Below, one piece after another: positions 21,785 to 29,800 of a stretch of 36,138 bases of DNA. This DNA comes from Candidatus Aenigmatarchaeota archaeon (GTDB taxonomy: Archaea > Aenigmatarchaeota > Aenigmatarchaeia > JACPZZ01). The stretch is from the NCBI GenBank assembly GCA_016195275.1, contig JACPZZ010000034.1:1-36138 (forward strand), in the 5' to 3' direction. Each line of letters begins with the position of its first letter. Position 1 is the stretch's first letter. The translations under genes were made by a program, and so were the position numbers. Under the pieces are notes generated by a model, which made no database searches, was not told the DNA's origin, and worked only from the letters and a program-made list of their open reading frames with translations.

Positions 21785-23368
21785 TCAGTCTTTCACGAAC
21801 GAGTTAAGTGCCGCATCCGCAGGTGCACAAATGGTCGCATCCGGTGGGCTGACCGATGTTAGTACAGCACTGTAAGACCCGTCCCCTTCAAATTTCTCGT
21901 TCAAGCCGGGCGGGCCGTCCTGGTATATCGTAGTCTTCAGCTTGTCCCCATTGGTTATGAAAATGTTGTCATAATATACTGTATAGGTTCCTTTGTCGTT
22001 AAGCTCCGATGCCAGCATGAAATTTGTTATTTTTTTGTCTAGCCTGTCCTCAGGCACTATCATGACTCTGTGATACCATTTGTTTAACACCAGGTTCTCA
22101 CCGAACTTCTGTGTTTCCATGCACTTGGGATGGCCGCTAATCAGGTTCTGGTCGCGCCATTTGTTCCCGTTTCCTTTGACTGCGCCACTAACTCTATCAC
22201 AGTCCGTAGCAATATCCTTCCATCGTTTTCCGGAGTCGTCTAGTATGTCTATCCCTCCTATCTCTTTTGCGCTGGATACTACGCACACGTCGTATTCTAC
22301 TGTGTCGCCGGCTATGAATATGTAATTGTTCAATGGTACAGGGCTTCCAGTCTTCCAAAATATATTGTTTTTCCCGTCCGGGTTAATTGCTACAAACTTC
22401 AGCGCGTCCGTGCCATGGACACGATAATCAGGCACGGACGTCAGGCCAGCGATGTTTACCAATTCAAGCCGCTCGTTTTCATAGCCGCCGCTTCTATCCA
22501 AATCGGCCGGGGATTTTAACAGAGCATCTTCGTAGATAATTTTTCCCACATCTGCTGCATTTTTGCAATTTACAAATCTGACATTGTCGAAATACGCTAT
22601 TATTGGGGCCTTCGACAGCTTGTCCTGTTCAAAAACCAGCCTGACCAACTCAACGCCCTTGCCGACCATTGTTTTATCGGGATCCGGATCCTCAAACACG
22701 GGTATTTTCCTGCGATGCCATGTCCTGTACGCATAATCTGATATGTCCTCGTTATCAGAGTGTATATCCTTGGATTTACGCATTGACGCTTTCTGGCCGT
22801 TTATATCCTTCCATTTGTCTTCATTCCACCACTGTTTTCCTCCTGGCTGGGTTTTTATATCGATCCCGCCGATCCCGCTTGCATCAGAGGATATCCATAT
22901 ATCATACTCGAGACAGTCCCCCGGACGTATGCTATAGGTCGCCGCAGCATCTTCATAGATTACATAATATACGTCTCCCGGCGAATCCGGAACTGCGTAT
23001 AATCTTAGCACATTGCCCGCCGGGTTTGGCCCCAACGCATCGCATACAACATCCGCGGTACACTCACCCAATCCAGGATCATCGTCCGGATCGGCGGTAG
23101 CTTTGCATCTTTGTTTCTGTGGGCAGTTTCTTGCTTTATTCTCGCATAATCCGCCGCATACGCCTATCTGGTCGATCGGGTTCGGGTTGTCTTTGCTGTC
23201 CTCAGGTATGATCTTGTTTAACCATGGGACCTTGTTTAAAAAATCCTTAAAAGCGCCTGTTGTGTTTAACCCGACAATGACGCCAAGAACAACCAGCAGC
23301 ACGACAACGCCCAGCGCCAGCCCAAGAACATGCGCGTCCATCCCTTTTCTTTTTTTATTAAGCTTCAT
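21785..23368 (-). CDS. prepilin-like surface protein with two tandem beta-sandwich repeats (527 aa)
   Basis: MKLNKKRKGMDAHV with hydrophobic LGLALGVVVLLVVLGVIVGL gives a class III signal. Residues about 65-115 form a Cys-rich spacer (GVCGGLCENKARNCPQKQRC). Two related domains follow. Domain 1 (about 118-270) has GDCLEYDIWISSDASGIGGI, a W-K-D-I motif, WHRRKIPV and YFDNVRFVN. Domain 2 (about 300-475) has GDTVEYDVCVVSSAKEIGGI, RWKDIATD, WYHRVMIVP and YYDNIFITNG. These look like carbohydrate-binding or galactose-binding-like jelly rolls, suggesting an adhesin. ATG 23368 is chosen; the longer frame starts at a TTG (23404) with no signal-like context. Confidence 0.82.
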   Translation of the reverse strand: MKLNKKRKGMDAHVLGLALGVVVLLVVLGVIVGLNTTGAFKDFLNKVPWLNKIIPEDSKDNPNPIDQIGVCGGLCENKARNCPQKQRCKATADPDDDPGLGECTADVVCDALGPNPAGNVLRLYAVPDSPGDVYYVIYEDAAATYSIRPGDCLEYDIWISSDASGIGGIDIKTQPGGKQWWNEDKWKDINGQKASMRKSKDIHSDNEDISDYAYRTWHRRKIPVFEDPDPDKTMVGKGVELVRLVFEQDKLSKAPIIAYFDNVRFVNCKNAADVGKIIYEDALLKSPADLDRSGGYENERLELVNIAGLTSVPDYRVHGTDALKFVAINPDGKNNIFWKTGSPVPLNNYIFIAGDTVEYDVCVVSSAKEIGGIDILDDSGKRWKDIATDCDRVSGAVKGNGNKWRDQNLISGHPKCMETQKFGENLVLNKWYHRVMIVPEDRLDKKITNFMLASELNDKGTYTVYYDNIFITNGDKLKTTIYQDGPPGLNEKFEGDGSYSAVLTSVSPPDATICAPADAALNSFVKD

Positions 23369-23425
23369 TTTCACTCTCTCAATTATTACATTTCTTTTGT
23401 TCAAATGTTTTCTTTTCCCTTAAAG

Positions 23426-23449
23426 CTTTTCTTTTTTTAAAAAGAAAAG
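23426..23449 (-). terminator. U-rich hairpin directly after the 75-aa pilin stop
   Basis: An 11-bp stem (CTTTTCTTTTT with AAAAAGAAAAG, 2-nt loop) starts 2 nt after the stop codon at 23452. It is followed by the purine core TAAGGGAAAAGA. It may be a leaky terminator or RNA stability element between a small pilin and a larger minor component. Confidence 0.5.
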
Positions 23450-23451
23450 GC

Positions 23452-23679
23452 TTATATGTTGCAGATTGCCGACCCAAACCCGCCCATTGACGTCGCTAAA
23501 AAACCGCAAATGCCTTTGCCTATCGTAATTCCCAACCCGCCCGACCCGGACTCTTCGTTCGCAAACGCTATGACAACAATTAAAACTATTAACGCCACGA
23601 AAATCGCTCCGATAACCACGAGCATCGTGGTCGTTATGCCCTTGGCAGTTTCTTTCCCTTGAAAGTTTGAAAGGTTCAT
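23452..23679 (-). CDS. small class III prepilin-like protein (75 aa)
   Basis: MNLSNFQGKETAKGITTT leads into MLVVIGAIFVALIVLIVVIA, with cleavage expected after K-G. The mature chain is glycine-rich with two cysteines (GKGICGFLATSMGGFGSAIC). ATG 23679 lies 4 nt after a strong Shine-Dalgarno sequence (GAGGTGA on the minus strand, 23684-23690), so it is preferred to the TTG at 23682. A TnpB relic begins just upstream of that Shine-Dalgarno site and separates this gene from the 77-aa pilin gene. Confidence 0.8.
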   Translation of the reverse strand: MNLSNFQGKETAKGITTTMLVVIGAIFVALIVLIVVIAFANEESGSGGLGITIGKGICGFLATSMGGFGSAICNI

Positions 23680-23693
23680 CAATTCACCTCAAG

Positions 23694-24160
23694 GATACCC
23701 ACGCCATTCGTTGGTGGGAGTAATTGAGCATATTGGAATACTGCAACCGAAATGTTTAAAACTTGACGTACATGATTATAACTATTTTGGGCAGAGTAAC
23801 AATAAATGTCAAAGTTCCTCACGATAAGATAATTTTGAAAAAATACAAGGTTATTCAAAGGGGTTGCCTTGTGGTTTATGTCAATCCGCAATACACAAGC
23901 CAAACATGCCGAATCTGCAACGAAATCGGGACAAGAACCAAAGGATTTTTCAAGTGCGATTCCTGCGGATATTCCTGCAACGCCGATTTGAACGCCTCTT
24001 TCAATATCAAAAATAGGGTCAAGCCACTGGCTATAACCTTCGGGCTGCATGTAAACCAGTCTATCGTAGCGGACTCCGGTGGAATTTGCGATGTTTTCCA
24101 ACATTGTGAATCTCCTAGTTCAGTTGCAATGCCCACACACTTTAGTTGTGGGTAAGTTTA
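23694..24160 (+). pseudogene. TnpB remnant (C-terminal zinc ribbon) plus two right-end hairpins inside the pilus operon
   Basis: Antisense to the operon, the frame from 23763 encodes VVYVNPQYTSQTCRICNEIG and then FKCDSCGYSCNADLNASFNI. This is the TnpB zinc ribbon (CxxC...CxxC) plus the D-N-A-S RuvC-III motif. About 40 residues of degraded sequence precede it, and the first two RuvC motifs are missing. A right-end hairpin (CCCACAC...GTGTGGG-like, TTTAGTT loop) closes it at 24130-24157. A second, solo right-end-like hairpin (CCCACGCC, then TTGGTGGGAG) lies at 23698-23721. The element splits the operon between two prepilin genes and now touches the stop codon of the 77-aa gene. Confidence 0.8.
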
Positions 24161-24391
24161 CTTAACCAATCCTGCCGTGCGGCTGTATAACCATATGGAA
24201 GCCTTTAACGGGAAACAAACAGCCTTATCGAACAAACCGCCGCCCACATCACAAACATCCGGTATATTCGCTCCAGACGAAATGCTTTGCAGCGCAAATG
24301 CGACAGCGATTACGACACCCAAAACTATTAATGCCAGTATGCCAAGGAACAGCGTCTTTGCCGATTCAGCTTCTATCTGGCCTTTCAACAT
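24158..24391 (-). CDS. class III prepilin-like protein (77 aa)
   Basis: MLKGQIEAESAKT followed by LFLGILALIVLGVVIAVAFA matches the class III prepilin signal (K-G-Q, E at +5). Two cysteines (DVCDVGGGLFDKAVC) may pair. ATG 24391 follows an AAGGTGA Shine-Dalgarno sequence by 4 nt. The in-frame GTG at 24397 is part of that site and is rejected. The stop codon coincides with the junction of the TnpB relic. Confidence 0.8.
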   Translation of the reverse strand: MLKGQIEAESAKTLFLGILALIVLGVVIAVAFALQSISSGANIPDVCDVGGGLFDKAVCFPLKASIWLYSRTAGLVK

Positions 24392-24404
24392 TTTCACCTT
24401 GTCA

Positions 24405-24833
24405 TTATTTCTGTTTGACTTCTACCTCTATTAGGGTAGCCCCGCTCTTTAACGATATTATAACATCGTAAGTATTTTTACCGGCGATTATCGTGCCGCC
24501 CTTGTACTGCCAGACAATATCTTTGCACTCCGTATCTGCAAGCTTGGCGATGATTTCGTTTTGGCCTACGGAACCGGATGTGGATTTATACTGCGACGTG
24601 CTTTCAAAGCCTGTTTTAAAGCTGCTCCTTGACTGCCAGAGCGCGCACATGCCGTACGCTACCCTTGTTGCTAAAACATCTGCATTATCAACGTACAAAT
24701 CTACTGTTTCCGGCAGCTGGTTGAATATTACCAATCGTGGAAGGATCAGCATGGCCACATTGTAAAACGCAAAAATTATGATAAACGCGGCCACAAGCCA
24801 GAACAAAAACCTCGGCTGTTCAGCAGCAGCCAT
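24405..24833 (-). CDS. pilus-locus membrane-anchored protein (142 aa)
   Basis: Unrecognised family. MAAAEQPRFLFW opens a TM segment (LVAAFIIIFAFYNVAMLILP), then an extracytoplasmic beta-rich domain ends TYDVIISLKSGATLIEVEVK. Two cysteines (MCALW, ECKDI) are present. There is no K-G site. It begins within TAATG of the platform protein's stop, so its translation is coupled to the platform gene. A minor pseudopilin or assembly factor is plausible. Confidence 0.78.
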   Translation of the reverse strand: MAAAEQPRFLFWLVAAFIIIFAFYNVAMLILPRLVIFNQLPETVDLYVDNADVLATRVAYGMCALWQSRSSFKTGFESTSQYKSTSGSVGQNEIIAKLADTECKDIVWQYKGGTIIAGKNTYDVIISLKSGATLIEVEVKQK

Positions 24834-26893
24834 TACACCCCTCCGATTATCGTGCTCTGTATCTGCGTTCCGAGCGTAGAATAAATCGCAACTATTGCAA
24901 GCACGTAAACCACCAAAGACACAAACATGTTAATGGATAGTGTGCGGTAAAAGTTTATCTTGTCCTCGCCTGTTTCGATTTTGCTCACGAAATACGACAA
25001 CAGGCCCGCGATTTCGATCATGTAAATCCCGACAACCAATTGGAACATCTCGGCTGTCACGCCGCCTTTGTCAAGCCCTATTGTCAAAAACATCGGTAAG
25101 CTTGTGCCGCCGCCCTGTTGAGTTATGTCGGCTAATTTTTCTCCGAGAACTTTGATTATGTCAAGCATTATTAGAGCCATCGTGACTGTTACGCCCGCGA
25201 CCATCGGCGCCAGTATAGCGCCCAAAAATTTCATGCTCGTCGTGCTCTCGCCCAATATGTCGCGTAATTCTTCCTCAATTGAATGCACGTCCTTCAGGTA
25301 TCGCGCAATGGACAGCATGCACTGTGAAGCGTTGTAAACGCCCTTGCGTACGGCTTCAACAACGACTTTCATGACCGAAATTATCAGACTCGAAGGGTAG
25401 TACCAGACAGCGCCGTAATTCTTGTCAAATATCGCCTGATCAAAGGTCATTCCCATTCTTTTTATATTTTGTACGATCCGGCCGAAGAAATCCGATATGC
25501 TCAGATCTTTTATTTTATCCTGGTTCTTGTCGATGGCATTTTCGATAGGCGTGCCCGATGAAAGCTGATTGCCTAAATGGAAAATCGCTTCCGCAAACTC
25601 ATTTTCAACGCTTATCACTTTTTTCCGCACGCTCGTCCTCTGGAAGCTTTCCAGATACGCGTAGAGGGAAATCGAAAGGGAGATGGACGAAATGATTAAA
25701 GCCGAATACATTACCCGTTCAAAAGAACTTTCCGCCCCGGTCATTCCGTTATACCCGACAAAGAAAAGCGCTGCAAAAAGCATTGCTGAAGGTATCACGG
25801 TTCTTATTTCAAATTTTTTGCCGAACAAATGCGCACGAAAATGGCCTTCTTTAGGCGTGTCCGGATGTTTCGAGACATCCGGTTTGGAAAGCGTGGGCGG
25901 TTTCGTTGCCAACACGTTTGAGGTGTACCAATACAATCCCAAAAACAGCAGTACGTCGTATCCCAGGAAAAGCATGTACGGCTGGACGACGTTGGATAAA
26001 AACAGGACTAAAACAGGAAACATGACAAGCCCCATTATCGGAAGCAGGATTCCCATAGCGTGTATGATCAACAATGGCATGCGCAAATTCTGCGCGTAGT
26101 GGCTCATCCTTTCTTTCGTGCCTTTCAGTATGACGTCAACCGCTTCATCGAGCATCGCTAACCGCTTTTTCTCGGGCTGGTCTATTGAATTGCGTATCAG
26201 CGTCAACGCTGAGGAAAATTCTTCGTTATTGTTTTTCCATCGGGCGTCTATGTACGTGCCTAATGCCTTATCTATGCTCTCCTCCTTGCGCATGTAAATG
26301 TCCCACAGCAGTTTGCGAAAATCCAATGCCAGCGGCCCGTTAAGGTTTGTTGCAACGAATTTCACCGCATTCTCAAGGTTCGGCGAAATTCGCATCGAGA
26401 TGACCATGTAGACTATTGATAAGACAATCTCCTCCGAGGCTTTCACGCGGAAATCGCGCGCCTTCTTGGACGGGTATTTGTAAATGTACACGCCCGCGAT
26501 TACGGAAAACAAAAGCATGGTAAGCGCGGCAAAAATCGGCAAGAACAGGAAGCCCGCAATCGATATTATTATCAGTATTATCGAAGACAAAAACGCAGCC
26601 GATGTCACCCCGGCAGGTGTGCATTGCATGTTTGTGAAGTCAATCTCTTTGCGCAACTGCTCTGTAGAGCCCTTCGAAGGCTCGACTTTCAGAACTTTCT
26701 GTGCAACAGCGCAAAGCCTTTCATAAATTGACAGGGATTTTTTTGATCCCCGTTCCTCTGTCCTGAAAACCTTGTAGTCCAAAGAAAGGAAATGTTCGTC
26801 TTCTTTTTTCGATTCCTCGTCCTCGAAAATCCTGGGCTGGTAATCGCGCGCTATTCTTTTCAGTTCCTCTTCGTCAATTTTCCTGTCATCCAT
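24833..26893 (-). CDS. TadC/GspF-like membrane platform protein with two T2SSF domains
   Basis: The 686-aa protein is the inner-membrane scaffold of archaeal type IV pilus/Tad systems. A polar N-terminus of about 110 residues precedes two TM segments. Next comes a first T2SSF-like helical domain (ASEEIVLSIVYMVISMRISP; NLENAVKFVATN) and more TM segments, then a second T2SSF domain (FAEAIFHLGNQLSSGTPIEN; DVHSIEEELRDILGE) and C-terminal TM segments (VVGIYMIEIAGLLSYF; MFVSLVVYVLAIVAIYS). Tandem T2SSF domains are usual for archaeal FlaJ/TadC proteins. It starts 4 nt after the ATPase stop and overlaps the next gene (TAATG). Confidence 0.9.
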   Translation of the reverse strand: MDDRKIDEEELKRIARDYQPRIFEDEESKKEDEHFLSLDYKVFRTEERGSKKSLSIYERLCAVAQKVLKVEPSKGSTEQLRKEIDFTNMQCTPAGVTSAAFLSSIILIIISIAGFLFLPIFAALTMLLFSVIAGVYIYKYPSKKARDFRVKASEEIVLSIVYMVISMRISPNLENAVKFVATNLNGPLALDFRKLLWDIYMRKEESIDKALGTYIDARWKNNNEEFSSALTLIRNSIDQPEKKRLAMLDEAVDVILKGTKERMSHYAQNLRMPLLIIHAMGILLPIMGLVMFPVLVLFLSNVVQPYMLFLGYDVLLFLGLYWYTSNVLATKPPTLSKPDVSKHPDTPKEGHFRAHLFGKKFEIRTVIPSAMLFAALFFVGYNGMTGAESSFERVMYSALIISSISLSISLYAYLESFQRTSVRKKVISVENEFAEAIFHLGNQLSSGTPIENAIDKNQDKIKDLSISDFFGRIVQNIKRMGMTFDQAIFDKNYGAVWYYPSSLIISVMKVVVEAVRKGVYNASQCMLSIARYLKDVHSIEEELRDILGESTTSMKFLGAILAPMVAGVTVTMALIMLDIIKVLGEKLADITQQGGGTSLPMFLTIGLDKGGVTAEMFQLVVGIYMIEIAGLLSYFVSKIETGEDKINFYRTLSINMFVSLVVYVLAIVAIYSTLGTQIQSTIIGGV

Positions 26894-26897
26894 CGTA

Positions 26898-29800
26898 TCA
26901 CAAAACCCTTGCGGTCATGCGCGGCATTTGTTCTTTTATCCTTGAAGAAAACCATTTGTCCCAGCGGGAAAATATCTCCTTCGGATCGAGATAACCAGTC
27001 TCTTCCTTCAACCTCGATGAAATGATATGGAACTGTTCGTTGGACGCCGTCACCCACGGCGCCTCTATGATCTCGGGTAAGTTAAATTTGACAGAATAAC
27101 CGACCATTGATTTTTTGATGTTCGCCCTCAACTGAATGTTTTCCCACACATCCTCCCATTTGCCTTCCCACTCCCTCGTTAGCGATGCTATGCGGTTGAT
27201 TATTTCCGACTCGCCTGTTGAAAGGATCTCAGTCGGCTTTAAAGAATCTGCCGCGGCAGAATATTCCATCAAATTCACAAAACCTTTCTCCTCATAAGGG
27301 TCGTTTTTCCAGTGTTTCCTTACCTCTGTCAGATCCGTGACCCGGCGGAATTTGTGCAAGCCGTCCGCGGAGCGCAACATTTTAGATATTACAATTATGT
27401 CCGTGGCTTTGAAGCTCGTTGACGGCACCCCTAAATCATTTACAACACGGTCGTATACGCCGTAAGGCGATTCGCCGTGGATTGTCCCTGCTACAACATT
27501 GGATAAAGCGCCTATTCTCATTGCCTCATAGAGTGCGCGAGCTTCTGTGTTGTGCAGCAAAATGCCACCAAAACCGCCGACAAAGTTCTGGGTTGGGTTT
27601 ACGGAAAGGTCGTAAACGTATTCTGGTTCCTCTAATACCATTTCTTCTATTTCTTTTACTTCGTCCAAGAAGAAGTTGCCATTTACAAACGTCCTAATGA
27701 AATCATCCGCGTCGGTTTCAGGGTCTTCTACGATTTTTCTTAGATAATCCAAACTGCATTTCTTTAGCCTTCTAAGATGCCTGTATTTTCTTGTCAGTTT
27801 AAGATGTTTTTCCAGTTCTTTCGGGTCAAAATCCACACTGTTAAATTTGGAATGCGAGAATGATTTTGTGTGCGGTTTTTTATCTTTGTTTACAAATCCA
27901 ACCAATGATAAAAATTTTCTGACTTCTTCCAGCTTTTTGAACTCGACTGTATATATTGGATTTTTCGATCTTGAGTTTGTTTGCTGGCGAACTCTTGCTA
28001 CTATACCTAAACAAAGCAACAAATACATAACATCTTCTGCCAGCTTTTTTGAAGTTGTATGATACCGTATAGAATTTCCTGACTGCTTGCTAATCGTGAA
28101 AGATCCGTCCCCGCTGTATAAGCCTCTTAAGAAGGAGCAAATTTTTTCTAACGACAACCCATAAATGATCGGTGGTATCCTTTTGTTTTCCGCATACTTA
28201 CCGCATTCCAATTTGTCTATCAATGTTGCTAAAGGCACACTCTGGATCTTTATTTGTTTGGATACGCCCCACCCAAGCGTTTCTCTTACATATGGTTCAA
28301 TACCGAACAGGCTGTTTGAGAGCGAAATTACGTCATTGACTATGGCATCATTGTTGTTGGAGATCGACACGTTACCCTTGCCAACCCACCCATCAGAAAC
28401 TATATAGCCCAAAAACCTGCAGAAATCCGCATTTATAGGCAACTTCGCCGGTATTGTATTGCTTGTGCCGGATTTGATCCTTATAGTACTGATATCAGGT
28501 TCAACGTTAGCGCAACCCAGCAGAGATGTAAACGAGTTTACAGGAAGGTTTGTTTTCTGGGTAGTTAACAGATAGTGGTATATGTCCTTTGTGTTGCAAA
28601 CCTCGCTTGACTTTTTCCAACCGAGAACTTTAATCGCGCGCCTTATCTGGTCTTCTGCGTTGGAAACCCGCAATTCCGGGAGCATTTCCGTCGCGTCAAT
28701 ATGTTCCACGTCATTGTAGCCGTACGGTATAACCGAAGGTATAATTATCTTGTCGCCGACTTTCAGGTCCCTGCACTCTATCGGCGCTATCCTAAAATTC
28801 TGTGCCGTGAAAAGGCTGTGATCGTGTGTTACGGTGACCTCTCTGCCTGTTTTCGTTTTTATTTTCAATAATTTGTCCCTCTTCGGATGCTTAACAAAGC
28901 CAGAAAGTCTTGACAATCCGAATTTAAGATCGGGCCCGATAGTCGGTACTAATATACCTTCGGTTGGTTTACCTTCCAAATCCTTGATCTGAATTCTTTT
29001 TGCTTCTCCGCTTTCCACTATGAAAACTTCCTCGTTTCCGCGTATAGAACTTCGCACTTCACCCACAATCAAACTTGAATCGCCCAATCTCAATGCAGTG
29101 CGCAACGCCTCGTCAGCGGCCATCTCTGTTTCAACGTGCGTTATAACAGAGCGCGATTTCAACCGCTCAATGTTGTAACCTATTTTTCTCATGTAATCGA
29201 CGGCAAGTTCAATAGTATCTTCGACGGTTAGGATTCGCTTGTTCGGCGAGATCTCAAGCATCAGGGCGTTTAACAATGAAGTGTTGCTTACAATAACCCC
29301 ATTAGCTACAAAGTTGTGACTTGGTTCCACTGTCAAATCATAAACAAAGCCGTCTTTATCTTCAACTTGCTCCACTGTTTTTACTTCGTCCCAGTATATG
29401 TCCGACTCCGCAAGAAGCTTTAATTTTTCTATCTTTTTTGCCGCCTCTTCCGAATTGGCATCTTTCCACACGCCTTCTACGAATCCGATGATTTTTGCGA
29501 TATTTTCCGGCCTGTGTCGTGTATGGTAAATATATCTTCTGTTAGAAATGCTCACACCCGTAGATTTTTCGATACGCTCTGTTTCGATATTGAGTAATTT
29601 TATTATTTCGTAAAGTTCTTTCGACGGGGCTTCTGTTTTTATCAAACTTGCCATATTTTCGTAATTGGAAATTTTATGTGCTATTTGATCTATGTTATTA
29701 TTCCATTGCTCAGAATAACCCGTTAACAGGTTTTGTATAGAACCTCTATGGACAGTTAACGTCGGTTTTGCGTAGAAGTGGTGCTTTATCGTGGTTGTTG

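Noticed and set aside
23679-24104. Minus-strand 141-codon ORF between the two small pilin genes
   Set aside because: It is antisense to a clear TnpB zinc-ribbon sequence and lacks signal or motifs expected for the operon.
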